Positions 1-7,630 of a stretch of 64,000 nt of DNA are shown here, one piece after another. The notes below the pieces were generated by a model that was not told the origin of the DNA, made no database searches, and saw only the letters and a program-made list of their open reading frames with translations. The stretch comes from Streptomyces sp. CA-278952 (GTDB taxonomy: Bacteria; Actinomycetota; Actinomycetes; Streptomycetales; Streptomycetaceae), in the NCBI RefSeq assembly GCF_028747205.1, contig NZ_CP112880.1, forward strand, positions 2,914,001 through 2,978,000, given 5' to 3'. The translations under genes and the position numbers were made by a program. The stretch's first letter is position 1. Each line of letters begins with the position of its first letter.

Positions 1-63
1 GGCATCGAGGTCACCAAGGCGATCCAGGAGGTGAAGCGCGCGCTCATCACGCGTCGCTTCTGA
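1..63 (+). CDS. sdhB: Succinate dehydrogenase iron-sulfur subunit, C-terminal end (partial)
   Basis: Only the last 20 codons are present; the gene enters from the left edge and stops with TGA at 61-63. The peptide GIEVTKAIQEVKRALITRRF matches my recollection of the end of actinobacterial SdhB, just after the final cluster-binding CPRG motif. SdhB carries electrons from the SdhA flavin to the quinone site of complex II in the membrane. No upstream cysteine motif can be checked, so the call rests on this tail alone. A strong hairpin follows at once, consistent with the end of an sdh operon. Confidence 0.8.
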   Translation, partial: GIEVTKAIQEVKRALITRRF

Positions 64-90
64 CCCGCCCGTAGCACCTGTTACGTCGAC

Positions 91-133
91 AGGCCCCGCC
101 CCCGCAGCCTTGACCCTGCCGGGGGCGGGGCCT
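91..133 (+). terminator. Rho-independent-type terminator after sdhB
   Basis: Perfect 13-bp inverted repeat: aggccccgccccc (91-103) pairs with gggggcggggcct (121-133) around a 17-nt loop. It lies 27 bases after the sdhB stop. No clear U tract follows, as is common in Streptomyces. Confidence 0.75.
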
Positions 134-205
134 GTTGCTGCGCCGGGGCCGCACGGGGCGGTACGGTTCAGCGGAGCTGATGACCGAAAGAGAACGGGGA
201 TCGTC

Positions 206-805
206 GTGAGCGAGCCGAATCCGTACGCGGACGACGCGTACAAGTGGGGCCCGCCCCAGCAGCCGGGCCACCAGCCGACGGTGGCCGACGGCCCGGGGTA
301 CGGCCCTCCGGCGCCGGGCGCCCCGCCCGCGTACGGCTATCCGCAGCCGCTGCCGGAGTCCGCGACCCAGCCCGGCCCCGGTTACGGGTACCCCAACGCG
401 GCGCAGCCGACGATGCCCGGCCAGTACCTCCCGGTGCCCCAGGGAGCACCCGGCCAGGGCGGTGTCCCGATGCTGTCGATCGGTGACATCACCGTGATGA
501 GCGACGCGATCGTCACCCCGTCCGGGGCGATGCCGCTCAAGGGCGCGGTCTGGACGGCCACGGACATGTCGCGCACGGAGGAGAAGATCCCGACGCACGC
601 GGTCGTGCTGGCGATCGTCTTCGCGCTGTTCTGTCTGATCGGTCTGTTGTTCCTGCTGATGAAGGAGAAGCGGACCACCGGCTTCATCCAGGTGACGGTG
701 ACCAGTAGCGGCCGGCACCACTCGACGATGATCCCCGCCATGGGTCCGTACACCTTCCCCGCGGTCATGGGCCAGCTCAACCAGGCCCGCTCCATGAGCG
801 CCTGA
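206..805 (+). CDS. Proline-rich single-span membrane protein, function unknown
   Basis: About 199 residues. I chose GTG 206 because the frame upstream of it runs through the sdhB terminator. Residues 1-90 are rich in Pro, Gly, Tyr and Gln (repeats such as PQQPG and YGYP), like the disordered cytoplasmic tails of many streptomycete membrane proteins. A conserved-looking segment follows, then one transmembrane helix (VVLAIVFALFCLIGLLFLL, near residue 135) and a basic stop-transfer sequence (KEKR). The C-terminal 55 residues look folded (FIQVTVTSSGRHHSTMIPA). No enzymatic motif was recognised. It stands alone between the sdh terminator and the palindromes at 837-905. Confidence 0.75.
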   Translation: MSEPNPYADDAYKWGPPQQPGHQPTVADGPGYGPPAPGAPPAYGYPQPLPESATQPGPGYGYPNAAQPTMPGQYLPVPQGAPGQGGVPMLSIGDITVMSDAIVTPSGAMPLKGAVWTATDMSRTEEKIPTHAVVLAIVFALFCLIGLLFLLMKEKRTTGFIQVTVTSSGRHHSTMIPAMGPYTFPAVMGQLNQARSMSA

Positions 806-836
806 CGCCCCGGGCGCTCTGACCCACCTCCCCCAG

Positions 837-868
837 GCCCCCTTCTTGAACATGTTCAAGAAGGGGGC
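837..868. promoter_or_regulatory. Perfect 32-bp palindrome, probable operator 1
   Basis: The left half is gcccccttcttgaaca and the right half is its exact reverse complement. The core TTGAACATGTTCAA shares both TTGAAC half-sites with a second palindrome 46 bp downstream. It lies upstream of a membrane protein / DCC / TetR cluster, so it could be the operator of that TetR protein. The outer arms could also form a hairpin that terminates the preceding gene. Confidence 0.6.
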
Positions 869-891
869 TACAGTCATGCCCGCAAGCATTT

Positions 892-905
892 TTGAACGCG
901 TTCAA
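892..905. promoter_or_regulatory. 14-bp palindrome TTGAACGCGTTCAA, probable operator 2
   Basis: Perfect dyad with the same TTGAAC half-sites as the 837-868 palindrome; the centres are 46 bp apart. It ends 13 bases before the ATG at 919, next to the GGGAGG ribosome-binding site, so bound protein would block transcription or initiation of the 919 gene. Confidence 0.6.
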
Positions 906-918
906 GGGAGGGTGGGGC

Positions 919-1353
919 ATGGACCTCACTGTTGTCGCGTACGTCATCTACCTGCTGATCACCGTGGCGCTCACCGCCTGGGTCGCGCGCACGCTCAGCC
1001 ACAACGGGCGGATCTTCCTCGCCGATGTGCTGCACGGGAACGAGAAGCTCGCCGACGCCGTCAACCACCTGTTGGTGGTCGGCTTCTATCTGGTCAACCT
1101 CGGGTTCGTCACGCTCTACCTGAGATACGCCGACGGGGTGGCCAACGCCCGTGAGCTGTTCGAGGCCCTCTCGGTGAAGGTGGGCGTGGTCCTGCTGGTG
1201 CTCGGGGTCATGCACCTGGCCAATGTGTGGGTGCTCAGCCGCATCCGCCGCCGCAGCGCCCTGGAGCGCGAGCAGACCCCGCCCGTACCGCCGGGGGCCT
1301 GGACGCCGCCGGGCGACCGGGGCCCGTGGGCCGCACCCGCGCCCGGGCGGTGA
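919..1353 (+). CDS. Small integral membrane protein, first gene of a TetR-linked operon
   Basis: 144 residues from ATG 919, preceded by GGGAGGGTGGGGC; an upstream in-frame TTG at 892 would sit inside the palindrome and was rejected. Three transmembrane segments are visible: residues about 4-23, 49-67 and 91-110. A Pro-rich cytoplasmic tail follows. No known domain was recognised. The stop overlaps the GTG of the next gene (GTGA at 1350-1353), so the two are translationally coupled. The two TTGAAC palindromes immediately upstream suggest control by the TetR protein encoded two genes downstream. Confidence 0.8.
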   Translation: MDLTVVAYVIYLLITVALTAWVARTLSHNGRIFLADVLHGNEKLADAVNHLLVVGFYLVNLGFVTLYLRYADGVANARELFEALSVKVGVVLLVLGVMHLANVWVLSRIRRRSALEREQTPPVPPGAWTPPGDRGPWAAPAPGR

Positions 1354-1832
1354 GCCCGGTGACCGAAGCCGCGTACGAGGCGTCGCCGGGTCCCGCCTCG
1401 TACGCCGCCGCCCGGCCCGCGCCCGTACGCCGGCTCACCGTGCTCTACGACGCGCAGTGCCCACTCTGCGTCCACCTGCGGCACTGGCTCCAGCGGCAGC
1501 GGCAGCTCGTCCCGCTGGACCTCGTACCGGCCGGGTCGGCCGAGGCGCGGCGGCGGTTCCCGGAGCTGGACCACGCGGCGACGCTGACCGAGATCACCGT
1601 CGTCGGCGACCTGGGACAGGTCTACCGGGAGACCTCCGCCTGGATCGTCTGCCTGTGGGCGCTGGCCAGGTACCGCTCCCGGGCCCACTGGCTGACCACC
1701 CCGGCGGGGCGGCCCTTCGTCCGGGGCACCCTCCTGGCCGCCGCCCGCTACCGCTCCCTGGCCCTCCCGCCCTGCGCCCCCGGGGTCCGTGCGTGCGCCG
1801 CCCCGCCCGGAGGACCGTGGGGACCCCGATAA
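1350..1832 (+). CDS. DCC-family (DUF393) thiol-disulfide oxidoreductase-like protein
   Basis: 160 residues from GTG 1350, which overlaps the previous stop by 4 bases (GTG 1359 is possible). The N-terminal block LTVLYDAQCPLCVHLRHWL (about residues 30-48) carries the DxxCxxC signature of the DCC family, a thioredoxin-fold group thought to handle thiol-disulfide exchange. A helical segment near residue 95 (AWIVCLWALARY) may contact the membrane. Its coupling to a membrane protein gene suggests a shared redox or membrane function, but no substrate is indicated. The C-terminus is short and Pro-rich. Confidence 0.8.
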   Translation: MSPVTEAAYEASPGPASYAAARPAPVRRLTVLYDAQCPLCVHLRHWLQRQRQLVPLDLVPAGSAEARRRFPELDHAATLTEITVVGDLGQVYRETSAWIVCLWALARYRSRAHWLTTPAGRPFVRGTLLAAARYRSLALPPCAPGVRACAAPPGGPWGPR

Positions 1833-1842
1833 CCTTGGGCCC

Positions 1843-2598
1843 GTGGTGAAGGAAGAGAAGAACGTGCAGGAGAACAAGCCGGCCAAGGCCGCGAAGAGCG
1901 AGCAGACCCGCACGCTGATTCTCGAAACGGCGCTCCGGCTCTTCGCGGAGCGCGGCTACGACCGGACGACCATGCGGGCCATCGCCCAGGAGGCGGGCGT
2001 CTCGGTCGGGAACGCCTATTACTACTTCTCGTCGAAGGAACACCTGGTCCAGGGCTTCTACGACCGGATCGCGGGCGAACACGCGGCGGCGGTCCGGCCC
2101 GTGCTGGAGGGCGACGGGGATCTGACCGTACGCATCAGGGGCGTACTGCTCGGCTGGCTGGACGTGGCGGAGCCGTACCACCGCTTCGCCGCCCAGTTCT
2201 TCAAGAACGCCGCCGATCCGGACAGCCCGCTCTCCCCGTTCTCCGAGGACTCAACGGCCGCCCGCGACGCGGCGATCTCCATCCACGAGCGCTGCATCGC
2301 CGGGGCGGACGTCAAGAGCGACCCGGAACTGGCGCCGCTGCTGCCGCAGTTGATGTGGCTGATGCAGATGGGGCTCGTGCTGTTCTGGGTGTACGACCGC
2401 AGCGAGGGCGCCGAACGCAGCCGCCGGCTGGTCGAGCGCACCGCACCGATCGCCGCCCGGGCGATCTCGCTCTCCCGGTTCCGGGTGCTGCGACCGTTGG
2501 TACGGCAGATCCACGGTCTGCTGGTGGAGTTCCTGCCGGGTACGGAAACGGCCGGACCCCAGGGGCGAGACGCCCCCGAGGCCCGGCCGGCCGGCTGA
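1843..2598 (+). CDS. TetR/AcrR-family transcriptional regulator
   Basis: About 251 residues from GTG 1843; GTG 1846, or GTG 1864 with the purine-rich ggaagagaag before it, are also possible. The N-terminal TetR DNA-binding domain is clear: LILETALRLFAERGYDRTTMRAIAQEAGVSVGNAYYYF is split over a helix-turn-helix with the usual YYYF recognition helix, then SSKEHLVQGFY. The ligand domain that follows is unassigned. It begins 10 bases after the DCC gene, so probably lies in the same transcript. The paired TTGAAC palindromes at 837-905 are its best candidate operators, giving a self-regulated cluster (inference). Confidence 0.9.
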   Translation: MVKEEKNVQENKPAKAAKSEQTRTLILETALRLFAERGYDRTTMRAIAQEAGVSVGNAYYYFSSKEHLVQGFYDRIAGEHAAAVRPVLEGDGDLTVRIRGVLLGWLDVAEPYHRFAAQFFKNAADPDSPLSPFSEDSTAARDAAISIHERCIAGADVKSDPELAPLLPQLMWLMQMGLVLFWVYDRSEGAERSRRLVERTAPIAARAISLSRFRVLRPLVRQIHGLLVEFLPGTETAGPQGRDAPEARPAG

Positions 2599-2621
2599 CC
2601 CGTCCGACTGATCCCTCCGGA

Positions 2622-4175
2622 TCAGATCCAGCTGAGTTCCCACAGGCGCCAGGTGCCGGTGCCGTCGGAGAGGTACTGGGAGCCGGCGACCTCGGACTTG
2701 GCGACGACGTAGTCCTTCTTCTGCCACAGCGGCAGAAGGGGGACCTCCTCGCCGACCAGTTCCTGCATCGCCTTGAAGTCGTTCGAGGTCCGGCTGCGGT
2801 CGCTGAACTGCTGCGTGGCGGCGATCAGCTGGTCCATCTTCTTGCTGGAGTAGCCGCTGTGCAGGACGTTCCCGGTGCCGACGAGCGGCTGGCTGAAGGT
2901 GTCGGGGTCCGGGAAGTCGGGGAACCAGCCGACGGTGTACATGTCGTACTGGGCGTCCGCGTACCCCTTCTGGTACTTCGTCCACTCCACGGCCTCGACC
3001 TCGACCTCGAACAGCCCGTCCTTCTCCATCTGACGGCGCAGCTCGGCGGTCTCCTTGGTGTACATGTCGCCCTCGCGGTAGGCGAAGTGGACGGGGACCG
3101 GCGTCTCCACTCCGGCCTGCTCGAGCAGTTGCGCGGCACGCTTGGGGTCGGAGGAGGGATACGCGTCGAAGAAGGGGGTGCTGTGGCCGATGTAGCCGGT
3201 GGGGATCAGCGAGTACAGCGGGTCGACCGTGCCCTGGTAGACCTTCCGGACCAGGGGCCCCCGGTCGAGGAGCGCGGCGACGGCCTGGCGGACCTTCTTG
3301 TCCGCGAACGGCGAGTCCTCGCGGACGTTGAAGATGACGTTACGGATCTCGGCGCTGGCCGCCTCGGTGACCCGGACGTCCGGGTTGTTCACGTTCAGTT
3401 CGGCGAGCGTCTCGGACGGCAGCTGGCGGTGGGCGATGTCCACGTCGCCGCTGTCCCACGACGTCTGCAGGTCCTCGGAGGTCTTGAAGTACCGGATGTC
3501 GACCGCTTCACCGGTCTTCTTGAGCGCGCCCTTGTACTTCAGGTTCGGCACCAGCTCGGCGCTCTTCCCGGACTCGTACGACTTCAGGACGTACGGGCCG
3601 GAGCCGTCGACCTGGTTGCCCTGGCGGAGCTTGCCCTTCGGGTACTTGGTCGGGTCGACGATCGCGGCGGCGCCGGTGGCGATCTTCTGCGGGAAGGTCG
3701 CGTCCTTGCCGGACAGGTTGAACGTGATCGTGCGACCCTCGGTCGTCACCGTGTCGAGCGTGGGGAAGAGACCCGCGGGGCCGACGTCCGACTTGATCGT
3801 GAAGATCCGGTCGAAGGAGTGCTTGACGTCCTCGGCGGTGATCTTCCGGCCGTTGGAGAAGGTCAGGTCGTCGCGGAGCTTGCACTGGTACGTCTGGAGC
3901 TTCTGCCCGACGAATCCGCAGCTCTCGGCGGCGTCCGGTTCCGGCGTGACCGCACCGGGCTTGAAGGTCATCAGCGACTGGTAGATGTTGCTGTAGATCG
4001 CCCAGGAACCCGCGTCGTACGCACCGGCCGGGTCGAGGGAGGTGACGACGTCCGACGTCCCGACGGTGATCGCATCGGTCTTCGCCTCCCCCGACGGGAG
4101 CAGTTGCCAGGCACCGACGCCCGCTATCACCAATACCGCGAGAATCGCGAGAATCCGTACCCGGACCGAACGCAT
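2622..4175 (-). CDS. ABC transporter solute-binding protein, family 5 (peptide/nickel type)
   Basis: 517 residues from ATG 4175, preceded by AGGGAGAGCACGGCA on the coding strand; a longer frame to 4229 has no better site. The N-terminus is a signal or anchor helix (VRILAILAVLVIAGVGAW) with no lipobox cysteine, which is unusual for a Gram-positive binding protein. The family-5 core follows: SDVVTSLDPAGAYD, IYQSLMTF, the CKLRDDLTFSNGRKITAEDV region and YDMYTVGWFPDFPDPDTF. It would capture an oligopeptide or similar solute outside the cell. No permease or ATPase gene is nearby, so it is an orphan that must pair with a distant transporter or act as a sensor. It converges with the TetR gene, leaving 23 bases between stops. 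Confidence 0.88.
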   Translation of the reverse strand: MRSVRVRILAILAVLVIAGVGAWQLLPSGEAKTDAITVGTSDVVTSLDPAGAYDAGSWAIYSNIYQSLMTFKPGAVTPEPDAAESCGFVGQKLQTYQCKLRDDLTFSNGRKITAEDVKHSFDRIFTIKSDVGPAGLFPTLDTVTTEGRTITFNLSGKDATFPQKIATGAAAIVDPTKYPKGKLRQGNQVDGSGPYVLKSYESGKSAELVPNLKYKGALKKTGEAVDIRYFKTSEDLQTSWDSGDVDIAHRQLPSETLAELNVNNPDVRVTEAASAEIRNVIFNVREDSPFADKKVRQAVAALLDRGPLVRKVYQGTVDPLYSLIPTGYIGHSTPFFDAYPSSDPKRAAQLLEQAGVETPVPVHFAYREGDMYTKETAELRRQMEKDGLFEVEVEAVEWTKYQKGYADAQYDMYTVGWFPDFPDPDTFSQPLVGTGNVLHSGYSSKKMDQLIAATQQFSDRSRTSNDFKAMQELVGEEVPLLPLWQKKDYVVAKSEVAGSQYLSDGTGTWRLWELSWI

Positions 4176-4470
4176 TGCCGTGCTCTCCCTTACCAGCCCC
4201 ACCTCGGCGGTCGCGTTTGTGACGCGCACATCGCCGCATGTTCGCGCTTACCCAATCACACGATTTTCACATCTGGAAGAGTAAATGGGGCACTCACAGC
4301 CTTTTATTGGACACGTGCCCGAACCCCTGTCCGAAAAGGCTGTTTCGCGCCTCCTACCTGCGGCTTTCCGTAGCTGACGGTGACTCTTCGGTGTGGATTT
4401 CATGACGCGGGACCCGGGGCTCCCGGAACGTCGCACCCGCAACGGAGGCGAAGGCGGAGGCGCCCCACGC

Positions 4471-5889
4471 CTACGCCTGACGGGAGGCCAGCTCCACGAC
4501 GGTGATGTCGGAGGGGGCGCCCACCCGGACCGGCGGGCCCCAGGCGCCCGCACCGCGCGAGACGAAGAGCTGGGTGTCGCCGTAGCGTTCGAGCCCGGCG
4601 ACGGTGGGGTTGGCCAGCTCGGCGAGGAGGTTGCCGGGCCAGAGCTGTCCGCCGTGGGTGTGGCCGGAGAGCTGGAGGTCGACGCCGTGCTCGACGGCGT
4701 CGTGGATGACGACGGGCTGGTGGGCGAGGAGGACGGCGGCCCGGCCGCGGTCCCGGTCGCCCAGTGCGCGGCCGAAGTCGGGCCCCTGCCCTTCCGTCTC
4801 GCCCGCGATGTCGTTGACGCCGGCGAGGTCGAAGCCCTCGATCTCGACCCGGGCGTTCTCCAGCGGGATCAGGCCCAGTTCGCGGACGTGGTCGACCCAC
4901 TGCTCGGCGCCGGAGAAGTACTCGTGGTTACCGGTGACGAAGAAGCTGCCGTGCCGGGCGCGCAGGGCGGCCAGCGGTTCGGCGGCGGAGCCCAGGTCCG
5001 CGACGGACCCGTCGACGAGGTCGCCGACGACGGCGACCAGGTCGGGCGAGGTCGCGTTGATCGTGTCGACGATCCGGCGGGTGTGGGCGCGGCCGAGGAT
5101 CGGCCCGATGTGGATGTCGCTGACCACGGCGATCCGGAAGCCGTGGGCGGAGCGGGGCAGTCTGGCCAGCGGGACGGTGATCCGCCGGACGCTGGGCCCG
5201 CGCAGCACGCCGTACGTGCCGTACCCGACGGTGGCGAGTCCGGCGGCGGCCGCCGCGCCGCCGACGACGCGGGAGACGAAGAGCCGCCGGGAGGGGGCGG
5301 GAGCGATGGCGGGAGCGGTGGCGAGGGCGGGAGCGGTAGCGGTGGCGGCCGGGGCCTCCGCGGCCGCCACCGCGGCGGGTTCCGTTTCCGATTCCGTCAC
5401 GGGCTGCGGGGCCGTACGCGCCACGGCTTCCCCGCCGGTGGGGGCACCGCCCGACCGGGACGGCACCAGCTCTTCGGTGCGCGGACGGGTCTCGTCCGGA
5501 AGGGCGGCGAGGGTGCCGGAAGCCGTTCCGCTTTCCGCCGCGCCCGGTCGGGCGGCATGGGCGTCACGCCGGGCGAGGACCCGTAGGAGGAGGGGTCGTA
5601 CGACCTCGCCCACGAGCAGCGCCAGCGTCAGGTAGAGCAGGCAGGCAAGCCACAGGAAGCCCGGCCAGGCCAGCACCTGCTGGAGCCAGAAGGGGGCTCC
5701 CACCCGGCCGGACGACATGGCGCCGACGCTCAGCAGGGGCAGGACGAAGGCCGCGACGGTGCCCGCCCGGCGCAGCGGGCTGCCCGGCGCCGTCGTGTCA
5801 CCGACGAAGCGGCGCCACAGATACCGGTGCACGGCGCCGAGCAGCGCCAGCACCACGAACCCCACCAGAGCGAAGACCACTGCTGCCAT
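4471..5889 (-). CDS. Membrane-anchored metallophosphoesterase
   Basis: 472 residues from ATG 5889, with GGGGAAG five bases upstream. The N-terminal 125 residues hold about four hydrophobic spans. An Ala/Pro/Glu-rich low-complexity linker (about 130-200) leads to a further hydrophobic stretch near residue 205. The calcineurin-like domain occupies the C-terminal 240 residues: VVSDIHIGP (DxH), VAVVGDLVDG (GDxxD), FVTGNHEYF (GNHE), LLAHQP and SGHTHGGQLW. This is the complete set of metal ligands of the YkuE-like subgroup. The substrate is unknown; some YkuE-like members act on lipid-linked phosphates. The small SCO4848-type gene lies 24 bases upstream, suggesting an operon. Confidence 0.92.
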   Translation of the reverse strand: MAAVVFALVGFVVLALLGAVHRYLWRRFVGDTTAPGSPLRRAGTVAAFVLPLLSVGAMSSGRVGAPFWLQQVLAWPGFLWLACLLYLTLALLVGEVVRPLLLRVLARRDAHAARPGAAESGTASGTLAALPDETRPRTEELVPSRSGGAPTGGEAVARTAPQPVTESETEPAAVAAAEAPAATATAPALATAPAIAPAPSRRLFVSRVVGGAAAAAGLATVGYGTYGVLRGPSVRRITVPLARLPRSAHGFRIAVVSDIHIGPILGRAHTRRIVDTINATSPDLVAVVGDLVDGSVADLGSAAEPLAALRARHGSFFVTGNHEYFSGAEQWVDHVRELGLIPLENARVEIEGFDLAGVNDIAGETEGQGPDFGRALGDRDRGRAAVLLAHQPVVIHDAVEHGVDLQLSGHTHGGQLWPGNLLAELANPTVAGLERYGDTQLFVSRGAGAWGPPVRVGAPSDITVVELASRQA

Positions 5890-5913
5890 CCGAGCTTCCC
5901 CATGTTCCCGTCG

Positions 5914-6159
5914 TCATGCGCGGTCGTCGCGCAAAGCCCTCACTCCGCGCAACCCGATCACGCCGACCGCCGTCCCCAGAGACAAGGACGTGATGGCGAG
6001 CAGCAGGTGCACCCAGAAGTACCCGGTCGGTTCACCCGCGTCGTCGAAGGCGAGCCCGCTGCCGTCCTGCCACAAATTCTTGACGAAAGTGATCCAGATG
6101 AACCAGCTCCACACCCCGAACGCGAGCAGGAACCAGGACACGCGGCGGCTGAGCTTCAT
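5914..6159 (-). CDS. SCO4848-family small membrane protein
   Basis: 81 residues from ATG 6159. Two transmembrane helices flank a short loop: VSWFLLAFGVWSWFIWITF (about residues 7-25) and FWVHLLLAITSLSLGTAVGVI (about 48-68). The loop carries the KNLWQDGSGLAFDDAGEPTG-type sequence typical of this actinobacterial family. Function unknown. It sits between the metallophosphoesterase (same strand, 24 bases away) and the divergent D-Ala-D-Ala carboxypeptidase gene, an arrangement I recall as conserved in Streptomyces. Confidence 0.85.
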   Translation of the reverse strand: MKLSRRVSWFLLAFGVWSWFIWITFVKNLWQDGSGLAFDDAGEPTGYFWVHLLLAITSLSLGTAVGVIGLRGVRALRDDRA

Positions 6160-6292
6160 GGGTCCAGTATCGCCGCCGCCTCCCGGTCCCCTCGCCCGGG
6201 GTGGCGTCCGAACGGGGCCGTCCCGGCGTTCCCTGCGGCGGGTCAGCCGGTCCGGGTCCGCATCCACACCTCCGCCCTGTACGTTTCCGACC

Positions 6293-7630
6293 GTGCCTGC
6301 TCTGAAAAAGATCGCCCTCACGGTCACCTCCGCCGCCTTGTTGTCCGGTTTCGTCCTGAGTCCCGCTGCGGCGGCCGACAAGGACAAGAGCGACGACAAA
6401 CAGCCCAAGCCGCCGAGCACGATGTCCAGCCTCGGCGGGGAGCAGCTCGGCAAGGCCGGCACCCAGGTCAATCTCGGCCCGGGGGCGCCGGTGCTGCCCA
6501 AGGAGCTGACCGCCCGGTCCTGGATCGTCGCGGACGCGGAGAACGGGGACGTCCTGGCGGCTCACAACTCGCACTGGCGGCTGCCGCCCGCCTCCACGAT
6601 GAAGATGCTCTTCGCGGACACCGTCCTGCCCGCGCTCCAGCCCACCACCCTGACCCACAAGGTGACGGAGAGCGAGCTGTCCGGGGTCGGCGAGGGCAGC
6701 AGCCTGGTCGGGATCAAGGAGGACCACACCTACACGGTCCACGACCTGTGGCTCGGGGTGTTCCTGCGGTCGGGCAACGACGCGGTGCACGTCCTGTCGG
6801 AGATGTACGGCGGCGTCCCGCAGACGGTGTCGGCGATGCAGAAGCACGCCGAGGAGCTCCAGGCCCTGGACACCCGGGTGGTCTCGCCGGACGGCTACGA
6901 CGCGCCGGGCCAGGTCTCCAGCGCCTACGACCTGACCCTGATCGCCCGCAGCGGACTCCAGAAGAAGGACTTCCGTGAGTACGCGGCGACCGCGTCGGCC
7001 GACTTCCCCGGCGAGGAGAAGAAGGGGAAGAAGCGCGGCTCCTTCGAGATCCAGAACACCAACCGGCTGATCACCGGGGACATCGGCGTGGACCCGTACC
7101 AGGGCATCGCGGGTGTCAAGAACGGCTACACCACCCACGCGGGCAACACCTTCACCGGCGTCGCCGAGCGCAACGGCAAGGTCCTGCTGGTCACGGTCAT
7201 GAACCCGGCGGCGGAGGAGAGCCACGCCGTCTACAAGGAGGCCGCCCACCTGCTCGACTGGGGCTTCGCCGCGAGCGGCAAGGTGGCCCCGGTCGGCGAA
7301 CTGGTGCCGCCGAAGTCCGTCGACACCGGCACCGCGACCGGTGGCAAGGGCGCCGCACCCGCCGCCGGAGCCGACCAGGGCTCGGGGGGTCAGGCGGAGG
7401 CCGAGCACGCGTCGGCGGTATCGGACGGTTCCAGCGGGGTCGGGATCGCCCTGGCGATCACCGGCGGACTGCTGGTGTTCCTGGCCGGCGGGGTGTTCCT
7501 CGTCAACCGTCGCTGGCCGCTGACCGGCCTGGCGCGCCGCACCCCGCCCACGACCGACCCGGCCGAGCCCGTCGAGCCGGCCGAGCCTGTCGCGCCGACT
7601 GCCTCGGCCGCCCCGACCGACAAGCCCTAG
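6293..7630 (+). CDS. D-alanyl-D-alanine carboxypeptidase (peptidase S11, DacA-type)
   Basis: 445 residues from GTG 6293; the frame is open upstream but the signal peptide begins here (KKIALTVTSAALLSGFVLSPAAAA). It removes the terminal D-Ala of peptidoglycan stem peptides outside the membrane. Active-site motifs are present: PPASTMKM (SxxK, near residue 98), RSGNDA (SxN, near 160) and VKNGYTTHAGN, which replaces the classical KTG triad with KNG. A linker follows, then a C-terminal transmembrane helix (GIALAITGGLLVFLAGGVFLV) and a Pro/Glu/Ala tail, so the enzyme is anchored at its C-terminus. Its stop overlaps that of the convergent YihY gene by 4 bases. Confidence 0.93.
   Translation: MPALKKIALTVTSAALLSGFVLSPAAAADKDKSDDKQPKPPSTMSSLGGEQLGKAGTQVNLGPGAPVLPKELTARSWIVADAENGDVLAAHNSHWRLPPASTMKMLFADTVLPALQPTTLTHKVTESELSGVGEGSSLVGIKEDHTYTVHDLWLGVFLRSGNDAVHVLSEMYGGVPQTVSAMQKHAEELQALDTRVVSPDGYDAPGQVSSAYDLTLIARSGLQKKDFREYAATASADFPGEEKKGKKRGSFEIQNTNRLITGDIGVDPYQGIAGVKNGYTTHAGNTFTGVAERNGKVLLVTVMNPAAEESHAVYKEAAHLLDWGFAASGKVAPVGELVPPKSVDTGTATGGKGAAPAAGADQGSGGQAEAEHASAVSDGSSGVGIALAITGGLLVFLAGGVFLVNRRWPLTGLARRTPPTTDPAEPVEPAEPVAPTASAAPTDKP

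Noticed and set aside
4176..4470. Gene between the binding protein and metallophosphoesterase genes
   Set aside because: The region is AT-richer with no supported start and no domain; it looks like promoter and terminator DNA.
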